44,071 nucleotides of DNA from Armatimonadota bacterium (GTDB lineage Bacteria; Bacillota; Desulfotomaculia; Desulfotomaculales; Nap2-2B): positions 1 through 44,071 of the forward strand of contig JAIMBK010000020.1 of assembly GCA_023511535.1 (NCBI GenBank). The letters are read 5' to 3'. Below the pieces are notes generated by a model, which searched no databases, was not told where the DNA came from, and worked only from the letters and a program-made list of their open reading frames with translations. Shown piece after piece: positions 16,421-25,364 of this stretch; positions within the stretch are counted from its first letter, which is position 1; each line of letters begins with the position of its first letter. The position numbers and the translations under genes are program-made.

Positions 16421-16568
16421 ATACAAGGAATTTGGAGAAAGGGGTAGAATAATGAATACAGGTAAAGAAGCTTTTGGCAATTTAAAAAGCGGCAGACCGT
16501 TCTTGAAGTGATTATCCTACGAGATAAAAATTTTTTTCTAAATCCTTGAACGGGAGGAAGAGGAAAGA

Positions 16569-17156
16569 ATGGCGGACGAAGATTACATTTCCGGGCTGGG
16601 CGCTTCCGAAGCCGCCCTGCGCCGGCTGTTTGACGAGCGGGTCACGGCGGACAACCTCCGCAAGCATTGCCAGGCAACCCGGGCGATCCTGGAAAAACTG
16701 GCGGAGCGGCTGGGAGAAAATAAAATAGTCTGGGGCTGGGCGGGCCTTTTGCACGATCTCGATTTCGAAGAAACTAAAGATACCCCGGCGGAGCACGGCC
16801 TGGTGACCGCCCGGCTGCTGACGGAACTGGGGGTGAATGAGGCCGTCATAGCGGCCATTAAAGCCCACAATGCAGAAGCGCTGGGAGTTCCGCGGGTATC
16901 TGCGCTGGACTACGCGCTTAGCTGCGGAGAAACCATTACCGGCTTGATCGTGGCCGCGGCCCTGGTCCGGCCGGATAAAAAACTCGCCGGAGTAGAGCCG
17001 AAATCGATCCGCAAGCGGATGAAGGAGAAAGCCTTTGCCCGCAACGTGAACCGGGAGACAATCATGCTTTGCGAGCACCTGGGCTTATCTCTGGATGAAT
17101 TTATCTCCCTCGCTTTGGAAGCGATGAAAGAGATCAGCGACGTGCTTGAGCTGTAG
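16569..17156 (+). CDS. HD-domain phosphohydrolase-like protein
   Basis: 195 residues. An HD domain is shown by KHCQATRAILE, the central LLHDLDFE pair and later AEHG and AIKAHN histidines, giving the H...HD...H...D metal ligands. Such stand-alone HDIG proteins hydrolyse phosphate esters or nucleotides; the substrate here cannot be told. GGGAGGAAGAGG precedes the ATG. The gene lies between the DUF2007 gene and the acyl-CoA ligase, with no clear operon partner. Confidence 0.85.
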   Translation: MADEDYISGLGASEAALRRLFDERVTADNLRKHCQATRAILEKLAERLGENKIVWGWAGLLHDLDFEETKDTPAEHGLVTARLLTELGVNEAVIAAIKAHNAEALGVPRVSALDYALSCGETITGLIVAAALVRPDKKLAGVEPKSIRKRMKEKAFARNVNRETIMLCEHLGLSLDEFISLALEAMKEISDVLEL

Positions 17157-17447
17157 CCGGTCAGCAAACAATCACCGGGCGGGCTCCCGGGGCCGGCGTC
17201 TTTGCCGGGCCGGACATTTGCCGGGTTTAAAAACAAAAAAACCTTCCCGCCTGCCGCCCGCTTGCTGAAAATTATATGAGGGGAAAGAGGAGATCGGCCT
17301 TTCGAGGTAGAATTAAAAACTATTCGATTAATTATTCGGATAATTATTTATTATAAGGTTTCGATCGGCGGACATTTTAGCTGAAATAAAAAATATAACA
17401 AAATGTTAAAACAATTTACCAAAAAACTAAAAAGGAGGCAAGTGATC
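17157..17447 (+). promoter_or_regulatory. Leader of the first acyl-CoA ligase gene, with an A/T-rich palindrome
   Basis: A perfect inverted repeat, TAATTAT (17329-17335), TCGG, ATAATTA (17340-17346), lies about 100 bases ahead of the ligase start. A half-similar TATTCGATTAATT precedes it. It could be an operator for a regulator acting on the catabolic genes. No convincing sigma-54 or sigma-A promoter is seen. Confidence 0.4.
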
Positions 17448-19094
17448 ATGCCCAAAAAAGTTTACCAGCCGGGGGAAAGTTACAGGTATCCGTTAATCAT
17501 TAAAAAAATTTTGAACACTCCTTTGCTCTACTCTCCCAATAAAGAAATTGTCTACCGGGACAAAGTGCGGTTGACCTACCGGACCCTGTACGAACGGATC
17601 AACAGGCTGGCGGGGGGCCTGGAAAAGCTGGGGGTGAAGCCGGGCGATACGGTCTGCGTCTTCGACTACGACAGCCACCGCTACCTGGAGTGCTACTTTG
17701 CCGTTCCGATGATGGGGGCGGTCCTGCACAAGATGAACTGGCGCCTCTCTCCGGACCAGATCCTTTACACCATGAACCACGCCGAAGACGATGTGGTCCT
17801 GGTGCACAGCGATTTCCTGCCTTTGCTGGAGGCCGTCTGGGACAGGCTCACCACGGTGAAAAAGGTCGTCCTGCTCAAAGACGAGGAGAAAGCGCCGGAA
17901 ACAAAACTTCCCATCGCCATCGAATACGAGGAGATGCTCCAAAACGCGCCCCCGGTTTACGATTTCCCCGATCTGGACGAAAACACCAGGGCCACCACCT
18001 TCTACACCACCGGCACCACCGGGCTGCCCAAGGGCGTCTATTTCTCCCACCGGCAGGTGGTCCTGCACACCCTCGCGGTGGGCCTGACGGTGGGCGCCTA
18101 CGAGGCCCCCGGACGCTTCCGCTCCAACGACGTTTACATGCCGCTTACCCCCATGTTTCACGCCCACGCCTGGGGGATTCCCTACGTAGCCACCCTGCTG
18201 GGCGTAAAGCAGGTTTACCCGGGGCGCTACGAGCCCGAAGTCCTTTTAAAGCTCATTCTAGGGGAAAAGGTCACCTTCTCCCACTGCGTGCCGACGATCA
18301 TCCACATGCTGGTAAACAGCCCGGTGGCCAAACAGGTGGACCTCTCCCACTGGAAGGTGATTATCGGCGGTTCGGCCCTGCCCAAAGGGCTGGCGAAAGC
18401 GGCCATGGAGCTGGGGATCCAGATCTACGCCGGCTTCGGAATGTCGGAAACCTTCCCCGTGGTGACCATCGCCACCTTAAAAGAGCACATGCTGGACTGG
18501 GACCTCGACCGCAGGCTGGACGTCATGATCAAGGCCGGTCTGCCCATCCCTTTATGCGAAGTGGAGATCGCGGACGCCGAAGGAAATTTCCTACCCCACG
18601 ACGGCAAAACCACCGGCGAGCTGGTGATGCGCACTCCCTGGCTGACGGAAGCCTACTTCAAGGACCCGGAGCGGACCAAAGAGCTGTGGCGGGACGGCTG
18701 GCTGCACGGAGGCGACGTGGCCTACATCGACGAAGAAGGGTACGTGCAGATTACAGACCGCCTCAAAGATGTCATCAAGTCCGGCGGCGAATGGGTTTCC
18801 TCCCTGGACCTGGAAAACCTCGTCAGCCAGCACGAAGCCGTTTCCGAAGCGGCGGCCATCGGGACCCCCGACGAGAAATGGGGAGAGCGCCCGCTGGTCC
18901 TTGTGGTGCTAAAACCGGGCTATGAGGGGAAAGTCACCGGTGACGACATAAAAGCGTTTTTGAAAAAATTTGTGGACGAAGGCAGGCTGCCCAGGTACGG
19001 AATCCCCGACCGCATTGAATTCGTGGAATCCATTCCCAAGACCAGCGTGGGCAAGATCAATAAAATTGCCTTAAGGAAGCAGTACATTGGCTGA
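17448..19094 (+). CDS. AMP-forming fatty-acid/aryl-acid CoA ligase
   Basis: 548 residues of the ANL superfamily: acid + ATP + CoA to acyl-CoA + AMP + PPi. The phosphate-binding motif [11 protein letters not shown] is at 186-196. The acyl-site segment [11 protein letters not shown], the adenine-binding [11 protein letters not shown] and the hinge [16 protein letters not shown] follow. The catalytic lysine is Lys536 in [10 protein letters not shown]. It resembles AlkK/medium-chain ligases. ATG at 17448 is chosen because AAAGGAGG lies 11 bases before. It is a paralogue of the ligase at 27760 (shared MFHA-AWG and IKSGGEW-SS patterns). The substrate cannot be read from sequence. Confidence 0.92.
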   Translation: MPKKVYQPGESYRYPLIIKKILNTPLLYSPNKEIVYRDKVRLTYRTLYERINRLAGGLEKLGVKPGDTVCVFDYDSHRYLECYFAVPMMGAVLHKMNWRLSPDQILYTMNHAEDDVVLVHSDFLPLLEAVWDRLTTVKKVVLLKDEEKAPETKLPIAIEYEEMLQNAPPVYDFPDLDENTRATTFYTTGTTGLPKGVYFSHRQVVLHTLAVGLTVGAYEAPGRFRSNDVYMPLTPMFHAHAWGIPYVATLLGVKQVYPGRYEPEVLLKLILGEKVTFSHCVPTIIHMLVNSPVAKQVDLSHWKVIIGGSALPKGLAKAAMELGIQIYAGFGMSETFPVVTIATLKEHMLDWDLDRRLDVMIKAGLPIPLCEVEIADAEGNFLPHDGKTTGELVMRTPWLTEAYFKDPERTKELWRDGWLHGGDVAYIDEEGYVQITDRLKDVIKSGGEWVSSLDLENLVSQHEAVSEAAAIGTPDEKWGERPLVLVVLKPGYEGKVTGDDIKAFLKKFVDEGRLPRYGIPDRIEFVESIPKTSVGKINKIALRKQYIG

Positions 19095-19175
19095 CCGCGA
19101 TTGATCATAACCAGCCGTGGCAACCGCAACCGCTACTGAACCGCCTGGGGTAACCGGTCAACCACTGTTTTTATG

Positions 19176-19211
19176 CCGCCGTCCGCCAAAGCAAAACGGG
19201 CGGCGGTTTTT
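19176..19211 (+). terminator. Terminator after the first acyl-CoA ligase gene
   Basis: CCGCCGTCC (19176-19184) pairs with GGGCGGCGG (19198-19206) with one T-G pair, followed by five T's. Confidence 0.85.
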
Positions 19212-19366
19212 GCCGGATGGCACCAAAAGCGGGCGAATCATCAAGGGCGGTTGTTTTGGTTTGAGGGCAGGAAAAAGTGTTTTCTTGCGGAACTATAAGA
19301 CTATGGACTTTAAGACTATTAAGCACCAACCTGAATGTTTAAATACAGACGGCAGGGGGGATTTTT

Positions 19367-21463
19367 ATGCAGATGAAGGATATGATGACCACGGGCGTAC
19401 CCCTTTTGCATCCTGGCGACAGCTTACGCCGGGCGGTGGAACTGTTCCGCGCCACCCGGCTGACCAGCCTGCCGGTGGCCGATCGCGCGGGAAAGCTGCT
19501 GGGCATTTTCACCCGTTTCAACCTTTTTGACTGCCTTCTTGGAGGACATGACCTGGAACAGGTAATTGACCCGTTTTACATGCGCCAGGTAATTACCGTC
19601 CCCCCTGATGTACCCTATCAAGACATTGCCGAAGTGGTTAAGAAGAGCCCGGTGGGGATGGGGGTGGTGGTCGACCGGGAAAATCACGTCCTGGGGGTAT
19701 TTACCAAGGTTGACATGATCATGGCCCTTTTTAAGCAGGCGGATTTGCTGAACGCCCGGCTGCAGGCCGTCTACCGGGCGATGCACAACGGCCTGATTAT
19801 GGTGGACCCTGCGGAAAAGGTGGTTCTGCTTAACCCCGCCGCGGAGAAGATGCTGGGCACAGCAGAGGACAAGGTCCTGGGGAAGTTTATGCCTGACGTT
19901 TTTCCGGAATTGTCTTTAAAGGAGGTGATTGCCGCCGGAAGAGTAGAAATCGGCAGAAAGCACATGTTTAAGGGGCGCGCTTTGGTGGTCAACGCCACGC
20001 CCATCATCTGCGGGGGCGAGACGGTGGGAGCCGTCGCCATCTTTCAAGATTTGACCGACTTCGAGCACCTGGCAGCGGAGCTGGAAACCGTCCAGCAGCT
20101 TCATAACACGCTGGCGACGGTCCTGGAGATTGCCTACGACGGGATCGTGGTGGTGGACCAGGACGGCCGGGTTACTTTAATCAACCAGACCCTTGCCGAG
20201 TTTCTCCAGGTCCGCCCGCCGGAGGTCATCGGCCGGCACGTTACGGAGATTCTGGAAAACAGCCGGCTGCACATTGTCGCCCAAACGGGTCTGACCGAGT
20301 ATGCCGTTCTGCAGACCATCGGAGACAGCCGCTTTTTAGTCTCCAACCTGCCTATTATCAAAAACGGCCAGGTCACCGGCGCCGTGGGCAAAATCCTTTT
20401 CCGCAAGCTGGAAGAAGTCCGGGAACTGGCCCGCCGCCTGGATGCGGCGGAGAACCAGTTGACGTATTACAAGGAACAGCTGCATAAAGTGGGCGGGGTA
20501 CGCTATACCTTCGAGAGCATTGTCAGCGTCAGCGCAGCCATGGACAACCTGAAAAAAGAAGCCCTGCGGGCCGCCCGGGGACGCTCTACTATTTTAATCC
20601 AGGGGGAAAGCGGGACGGGGAAAGAGCTCCTCGCCCAGGCCATCCACGCCGCCGGCAGCAGAAGGGGAGGGCCTTTTATCAAGGTCAACTGCGCGGCCAT
20701 TCCCGATTCCCTGCTGGAATCGGAATTTTTCGGCTACGCTCCGGGGGCCTTCACGGGCGCGCAAAAGGGCGGCAAGCCCGGAAAGTTTGAAATGGCCGAC
20801 GGGGGAACCATCTTTTTGGACGAAATTGCCGACATGAGCCCCGCTCTGCAAGCCAAACTGCTGCGCGTTCTGCAGGACCGGGAGTTCGAGCGCGTGGGCG
20901 GCACCCGCAGCGTCCGGGTGGACGTGCGGATCATCGCCGCTACCAACCGGAACCTGGCCGAAATGGTGGCGGAAGGCAAGTTCCGGGAAGACCTTTACTA
21001 CCGCTTAAACGTTATTCCTCTTTTCATTCCCCCCTTGCGCGCCCGCCGGGAAGACATCTTGCCGCTGGTGTACCATTTTTTGCAGAAATATAGCGCTCTT
21101 TTCGGCACCCGGGTGGAACGCGTCAGCCCGGAAGCCCTGCAGATCCTGCAGAGCTACCCCTGGCCGGGCAACGTCCGGGAGCTGGAAAACGTCTGCGAGC
21201 GGGCGGTTAACTTTGCCCAGGGGAGGACCATCGGGGTACCGGAACTGCCCGCCTACATCCGCGGCTATAGCGGGCGGTTAAGCGGTGCGGACCCGGGAAT
21301 AAACATAACCTCTTACCGGCAAAAACTGCGGGAAGCGGAGAAGGACATCCTGGCCGCCGCCCTGGAGGTGGCCGGCGGCAGCAAGACGAAGGCGGCCGGC
21401 ATCCTGGGGATCAGCCGTTCGCGTTTGTACGCAAAACTGAAGAAAACCGGCTTAATGGATTAA
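19367..21463 (+). CDS. CBS-PAS sigma-54-dependent transcriptional activator
   Basis: 698 residues. Two CBS domains (about 1-125) usually sense adenine nucleotides such as AMP or ATP. Two PAS domains follow (about 133-235 and 250-360). The AAA+ activator domain (about 385-620) has Walker A GESGTGKE near 412-419 and an intact GAFTGA loop near 459-464, needed to contact sigma-54. The C-terminal Fis-type helix-turn-helix (SKTKAAGILGISRSRLYAKL) completes it. There is no receiver domain, so it is not a two-component regulator. CBS plus PAS suggests sensing of cell energy or acyl-CoA ligase AMP, plus a redox or ligand input. It probably drives the sigma-54 promoter at 21591 just downstream. Confidence 0.93.
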   Translation: MQMKDMMTTGVPLLHPGDSLRRAVELFRATRLTSLPVADRAGKLLGIFTRFNLFDCLLGGHDLEQVIDPFYMRQVITVPPDVPYQDIAEVVKKSPVGMGVVVDRENHVLGVFTKVDMIMALFKQADLLNARLQAVYRAMHNGLIMVDPAEKVVLLNPAAEKMLGTAEDKVLGKFMPDVFPELSLKEVIAAGRVEIGRKHMFKGRALVVNATPIICGGETVGAVAIFQDLTDFEHLAAELETVQQLHNTLATVLEIAYDGIVVVDQDGRVTLINQTLAEFLQVRPPEVIGRHVTEILENSRLHIVAQTGLTEYAVLQTIGDSRFLVSNLPIIKNGQVTGAVGKILFRKLEEVRELARRLDAAENQLTYYKEQLHKVGGVRYTFESIVSVSAAMDNLKKEALRAARGRSTILIQGESGTGKELLAQAIHAAGSRRGGPFIKVNCAAIPDSLLESEFFGYAPGAFTGAQKGGKPGKFEMADGGTIFLDEIADMSPALQAKLLRVLQDREFERVGGTRSVRVDVRIIAATNRNLAEMVAEGKFREDLYYRLNVIPLFIPPLRARREDILPLVYHFLQKYSALFGTRVERVSPEALQILQSYPWPGNVRELENVCERAVNFAQGRTIGVPELPAYIRGYSGRLSGADPGINITSYRQKLREAEKDILAAALEVAGGSKTKAAGILGISRSRLYAKLKKTGLMD

Positions 21464-21471
21464 GCGCCGGG

Positions 21472-21522
21472 ACACTCCTGTCCTGTTTTCGAAACAAATG
21501 TCAGGGCGGAGTGTTTTATTTT
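21472..21522 (+). terminator. Terminator after the CBS-PAS activator
   Basis: ACACTCC (21472-21478) pairs with GGAGTGT (21508-21514), with an inner CCTG/CAGG pair, followed by TTTATTTT. A second T-rich hairpin using CAGGACA at 21523-21529 is possible. Confidence 0.75.
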
Positions 21523-21582
21523 CAGGACAGTTTCTTTTTTACCGGTTGCCGGGGGTTTGATTTTTGCCCCTTGCCCTGCGGT

Positions 21583-21606
21583 ATACCAGGTGGTATATTT
21601 CTTGCA
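21583..21606 (+). promoter_or_regulatory. Sigma-54 (-24/-12) promoter of the beta-oxidation module
   Basis: TGGTATATTTCTTGCA at 21591-21606 matches TGGCAC-N5-TTGCA with correct spacing, carrying the essential GG and GC. The -24 element overlaps a palindrome, TATACC-AGGT-GGTATA (21583-21598). It is 92 bases before the HMG-CoA-synthase-like gene and downstream of a sigma-54 activator gene. Confidence 0.75.
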
Positions 21607-21697
21607 AATATTTTAATCAAGAGTTAGTCAAGAACATTAGCGCAACGAAAATGGACAATTGATCTAAATTGATTAGGGAAGGAGCGAATCACCATCC

Positions 21698-23149
21698 ATG
21701 GCCGGAATTGTATCTTACGGCGCCTACGTTCCCTGGTACCGGTTAAACCGCCAGACCATCCTGTGGACCATGGGCTGGTTCAACCCGGCGGCAATGCTTC
21801 CGGGGAAAAAAGCGGTGGCCGGCTGCGACGAAGACAGCATTACCATGGCCGTTGAGGCGGGCGTAGATTGCTTGCAAGGCTTTCCGCGGGAAAAGGTGGA
21901 CGGCCTGTATTTTGCCACCACCACCGCGCCGTACAAAGAAAGGCAGAACGCCGGGATCGCCGCTGCGGCATTGGACCTGCGCGAAGACCTGCGTACCGCC
22001 GATTTTACCGATTCGCTGAAGGCGGGCACCGCCGCCCTGCTCAGCGCGAACGAGGCGGTGCGGGCGCAGGGCGCCGCGCAGGTGCTGGTGGCGGCGGCCG
22101 ACACCCGCCTGGGCAAAATGGGAAGTGCCCAGGAGTATTTCTTCGGTGACGGGGCGGCGGCCTTTCTGCTGGGAGAGGAAAACGTGATCGCCGAGCTGAA
22201 AGGTTTTTATTCCCTTTCCGCCGACTTTGCGGACCACCGGCGCGCCGCGCGGGATGTTTTCGACCGCGCCTGGGAGGAGCGGTGGATGCGGGACGCGGGA
22301 TATCTCCAGTTCATCCCCCGGGCCGTCGCGGGACTGTTGAAAAAATATGGTTTAAACCCCGGCGATCTGGCTAAAGTTATTTACGCCTGCCCGTATAACC
22401 GGGAGCACGCCGCCATTGCCAAAAAGCTGGGCCTGCCCCCGGAAAAAGTTCAGGACAACCTGATGTCCGAGGTTGGCGATACCGGGGCCGCCTATCCTTT
22501 AATGATGCTGGCGGCGGCCCTGGAAGAAGCGCAGCCCGGCGACAAGATCCTCGTCGTCAGCTACGGCAACGGCGCCGATGCGCTGTACTTCGAAGTAACG
22601 GAAGAAATTGTGAACCGGAAGGACAGAAAAGGGGTCAGGGGGCACCTGGCCGACCAAAACGATCTGGGCAGCTACGAAAAATACGCGGTCTTTAAGAACC
22701 TCCTGCCCCTGGAAGTGGGCATTCGCGGCGAAGAAGTCGCCTTTACCCAGCTTTCCACCCTGTTCCGGGAGCGCCGGTCGGTTTTGGGGCTGGTCGGCGT
22801 TCGCTGCCAGAAGTGCGGCACCCCCCAGTTCCCCGCCCAGCGGGTGTGCGTGAACCCGGAGTGCGGCGCCGTGGACCAGATGGAACCCTACCGTTTTTCC
22901 GACCGGCGGGGCCGCCTGTTCACCTACACGGCGGACCGCCTGGCCGCTTCCTTAAATCCGCCGGCCATCTACGGGATCGTCGATTTCGAAGGCGGCGGGC
23001 GCTACATGTTCGACCTCACTGACTGCGAACAGGATGCGCTCAAAGTGGGCATGCCGGTGCGGATGAGTTTCCGCCGCAAGTACAGCGACGAGGCCAGGGG
23101 AATTTACGGCTACTTCTGGAAAGCGGTACCTTTAAGGGAGGGGCGATAA
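21698..23149 (+). CDS. HMG-CoA-synthase-like protein fused to a DUF35 zinc/OB-fold domain
   Basis: 483 residues. Residues 1-310 have the thiolase-superfamily fold of HMG-CoA synthase/KAS III. Residues about 340-480 form a DUF35 domain with a zinc ribbon (Cys370, Cys373, Cys384, Cys389) and an OB fold (FTYTADRLA onward). The place where active synthases carry the nucleophilic Cys reads DSLKAGT (105-111), with Leu107 instead, so it may not catalyse condensation. In archaea, DUF35 proteins bridge thiolase and HMG-CoA synthase. In toluene degraders, BbsA (DUF35) pairs with BbsB thiolase. Here the fused protein likely partners the thiolase encoded one base downstream. First gene after the sigma-54 promoter. 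Confidence 0.87.
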   Translation: MAGIVSYGAYVPWYRLNRQTILWTMGWFNPAAMLPGKKAVAGCDEDSITMAVEAGVDCLQGFPREKVDGLYFATTTAPYKERQNAGIAAAALDLREDLRTADFTDSLKAGTAALLSANEAVRAQGAAQVLVAAADTRLGKMGSAQEYFFGDGAAAFLLGEENVIAELKGFYSLSADFADHRRAARDVFDRAWEERWMRDAGYLQFIPRAVAGLLKKYGLNPGDLAKVIYACPYNREHAAIAKKLGLPPEKVQDNLMSEVGDTGAAYPLMMLAAALEEAQPGDKILVVSYGNGADALYFEVTEEIVNRKDRKGVRGHLADQNDLGSYEKYAVFKNLLPLEVGIRGEEVAFTQLSTLFRERRSVLGLVGVRCQKCGTPQFPAQRVCVNPECGAVDQMEPYRFSDRRGRLFTYTADRLAASLNPPAIYGIVDFEGGGRYMFDLTDCEQDALKVGMPVRMSFRRKYSDEARGIYGYFWKAVPLREGR

Positions 23150-23150
23150 A

Positions 23151-24347
23151 ATGGCAGAAGGGATCAAGGATAAGGTTGCCATCGTCGGCATGGGCTGCAC
23201 GAAATTCGGAGAGTTGTGGGACAAGAGCGCCGAAGACTTGATGGTGGAAGCTTTTCTGGAAGCGCTGGAGGATGCCGGCCTCGAAAAGAAAGACATCCAG
23301 GCCGCCTGGCTGGGCACCTGCTTCGAGGAAATCCACGTGGGGAAAAGTGCTTTGCCGCTGGCCATGACCCTAAAGCTCCCCTTTATTCCGGTGACCCGGA
23401 CGGAAAACTTTTGCGCCACCGGCTCCGAGGCCTTCCGGGGGGCCTGCTACGCGGTTGCTGCGGGGGCTTACGACATTGTCCTCGCCCTGGGCGTGGAAAA
23501 GCTTAAGGATACCGGTTACGGCGGCCTGCCGGAGTTCAGTTCTGTTCTGGGCGGCAAGCCGCGGCTGATTTTCCCCAACGTAACGGCCCCGGGGGCGTTT
23601 GCCATGATGGCCACCCGCTATTTCGACCGGTACGGCCTCGACCCCCAGGAAGGCAAGCTGACCATGGCCAAAATCTCGGCAAAGAGCCACCGCAACGGGG
23701 CGCTTAACCCTAAGGCCCACCTGCGCCGGGAAGTCAGCGTTGAACAAATCATGAACGCCCCCATCGTGGCCTGGCCGCTGGGCCTGTTCGACTGTTGCGG
23801 GGTGAGTGACGGGGCGGCGGCAGCCATCATCACCACGCCGGAGATCGCCAAAAAGTTGCGCCCTGACCCCGTCTACGTGAAGGCTTTGCAGATTGCCGCC
23901 AGCTCCGGCGAAGAAATGATGTACGCCGGTTGGGACGGCGCCCACGTGGAAACCACCTACCGGGCCGGGATGCGGGCCTACCGGGAAGCGGGCATCAAAA
24001 ACCCGCGGGAGGAATTGAGCATCCTGGAACTGCACGACTGTTTCTCCATCACCGAGCTGGTCACCTACGAGGACCTGCAGATTTCCCCCCGGGGGCGGGC
24101 GAAAGAAGACATCGACGCCGGGTTTTACGACCTGGACGGGCAGATTCCCTGCCAGACCGACGGCGGCCTAAAGTGCTTCGGCCACCCCATCGGCGCCTCC
24201 GGTCTGCGCATGCTTTACGAAGTATACAAGCAATTGCAGGGCAAGGCCGGCCCCCGGCAGATCAAGAACCCCCGCCTGGGCTTAACGCACAACCTGGGCG
24301 GCTTCCCGGTGATGAGCGTCTGCAGCGTGGTGATCCTGGGCAATTGA
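23151..24347 (+). CDS. SCP2-type thiolase (acyl-CoA acetyltransferase)
   Basis: 398 residues. Nucleophile Cys88 in NFCATGSEA; later motifs ELHDCFSITE and GGLKCFGHPIGASG supply the catalytic His and second Cys. It cleaves 3-oxoacyl-CoA with CoA, or condenses in reverse. This subfamily needs a DUF35 partner in known systems (BbsAB of benzylsuccinate oxidation; archaeal thiolase-HMGS complexes), which here is fused to the upstream protein. The start overlaps nothing; ribosome site GGAGGGG eight bases before the ATG. The substrate is probably a branched, cyclic or aryl 3-oxoacyl-CoA. Confidence 0.92.
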   Translation: MAEGIKDKVAIVGMGCTKFGELWDKSAEDLMVEAFLEALEDAGLEKKDIQAAWLGTCFEEIHVGKSALPLAMTLKLPFIPVTRTENFCATGSEAFRGACYAVAAGAYDIVLALGVEKLKDTGYGGLPEFSSVLGGKPRLIFPNVTAPGAFAMMATRYFDRYGLDPQEGKLTMAKISAKSHRNGALNPKAHLRREVSVEQIMNAPIVAWPLGLFDCCGVSDGAAAAIITTPEIAKKLRPDPVYVKALQIAASSGEEMMYAGWDGAHVETTYRAGMRAYREAGIKNPREELSILELHDCFSITELVTYEDLQISPRGRAKEDIDAGFYDLDGQIPCQTDGGLKCFGHPIGASGLRMLYEVYKQLQGKAGPRQIKNPRLGLTHNLGGFPVMSVCSVVILGN

Positions 24348-24440
24348 GATGTCCTGATTGCTTTAACCGGAAGAACATTTTTCCAAATAATGTCGGGCAA
24401 GTAATTTTTCGGGCTAATTTTTAAACAGAGGGGATATTCC

Positions 24441-24893
24441 ATGGACGACCTGAAGAAAAGAGAAGGGGAAGAACTCCCGGCCTATTCTTTCGTTGTCGAA
24501 CGCGGCAAGATCCGGGAGTTCGTCCAGGCCGTCGGCGACCCCAACCCTGTCTACGTGGATAAAGAGTACGCGGCCCGGGAAGGGTACGCCGACGTGATCG
24601 CCCCGCCCACCTTCGGCATCTGCATCGATTTGTGGGGCGGCGCGGATTTCGTCAGGCTGTGCGAGATGTTCGGCTTAAATCCTTTCAAAGTTCTCCACGG
24701 CGAGCAGGAATACGAATATTACGGGGAGATTTACCCCGGGGACGAAATCACCGCCCGCCCCCGGCTGGCCAGAGTGCTCAGCAAAGAGGGAAAATCCGGC
24801 GGAATCCGGATGATCACCCTGGAAACCACCTATTTCAACCAGCGCGGCGAAAAAGTGCTTCTGGCCCGGTGCCTGATTGTGGAGCGGCGCTAA
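24441..24893 (+). CDS. MaoC-like hydratase, non-catalytic-type subunit (HadA/ChsH-like)
   Basis: 150 residues with the N-terminal MaoC dehydratase fold. The place of the catalytic Asp-x4-His reads GDPNPVY: Asp33 is kept but the His is Tyr38. That is the pattern of the structural partner in heterodimeric hydratases such as mycobacterial HadA of HadAB. The following gene carries both catalytic residues, so the two probably form one (R)-specific enoyl-CoA hydratase. Separated from the thiolase by 93 bases and from the next gene by 16 bases. Confidence 0.88.
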   Translation: MDDLKKREGEELPAYSFVVERGKIREFVQAVGDPNPVYVDKEYAAREGYADVIAPPTFGICIDLWGGADFVRLCEMFGLNPFKVLHGEQEYEYYGEIYPGDEITARPRLARVLSKEGKSGGIRMITLETTYFNQRGEKVLLARCLIVERR

Positions 24894-24909
24894 AAGGAGG
24901 GGGAGGCAA

Positions 24910-25335
24910 GTGACCGGACAGGTTTGCTTTAAAGACGTAAACGTTGGTGACGAAATCCCCCGGCTGGTCAAAGAACCGGTGACGGAAGTGCAGCTGGTGA
25001 AATACGCCGGCGCTTCGGGGGATTTCAACCCCCTGCACACCGTCGACGCGGTCGGTAAGCTGGCCGGCTTTGACGGGGTGATCGCCCACGGTATGCTGGT
25101 GATGGGCTTTGTGGCGCAGGCCCTCACCGCCTGGCTGCCCAACCGGTGCTTAAAAAAGCTCAAGGCGCGTTTTACGGCGGTGACGAGGCCGGGTGATATC
25201 ATTACCGTTACGGGCCGGATCACCGCCAAAAGGCCGGAAGAAAACCTGATTGCGGGCGAAATCCAGGCCGCCGACCAGCGGGGCGAAGTGAAGATCAAGG
25301 GCGGCTTCGAGGCGGTGCTCCCGGGCAGGAGGTAG
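24910..25335 (+). CDS. MaoC-like (R)-enoyl-CoA hydratase, catalytic subunit
   Basis: 141 residues. The hydratase-2 motif is complete: Asp38 and His43 in GDFNPLH, followed by GFDGVIAHGMLVMG. Hydrates a trans-enoyl-CoA to (R)-3-hydroxyacyl-CoA, or the reverse. The GTG start at 24910 is chosen because AAAGGAGGGGGAGG lies just upstream. With the previous gene it makes a HadA/HadB-style pair. It replaces the crotonase-type hydratase (BbsH) of the benzylsuccinate pathway. Confidence 0.92.
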   Translation: MTGQVCFKDVNVGDEIPRLVKEPVTEVQLVKYAGASGDFNPLHTVDAVGKLAGFDGVIAHGMLVMGFVAQALTAWLPNRCLKKLKARFTAVTRPGDIITVTGRITAKRPEENLIAGEIQAADQRGEVKIKGGFEAVLPGRR

Positions 25336-25364
25336 TCATAATTTTAAGGAAGGAGTAAAACGAG

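Larger units (their letters stand above)
16032..16529 (+). repeat. Two 49-base direct repeats flanking the DUF2007 gene
   Basis: 16032-16080 and 16481-16529 align without gaps at about 80 percent. Both share TTTAAAA-GCGGCAGA-CGTTCTTG-GTGATTAT in order. The segment between them holds the whole DUF2007 gene and its promoter. Confidence 0.7.

Noticed and set aside
16452-16511. 19-codon frame with a fair ribosome site before the HD-domain gene
   Set aside because: Most of its 3' half is the direct repeat copy; too short and not supported elsewhere.
17157-17447. Sigma-54 promoter ahead of the first acyl-CoA ligase
   Set aside because: Candidate GG...GC pairs have wrong spacing, two bases short of the required -24/-12 distance.
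17690-18925. 411-codon open frame overlapping the first acyl-CoA ligase in another frame
   Set aside because: Rich in Arg, Gly, Pro and His as expected from frame shift of a GC-rich gene; the ligase frame has all the motifs.
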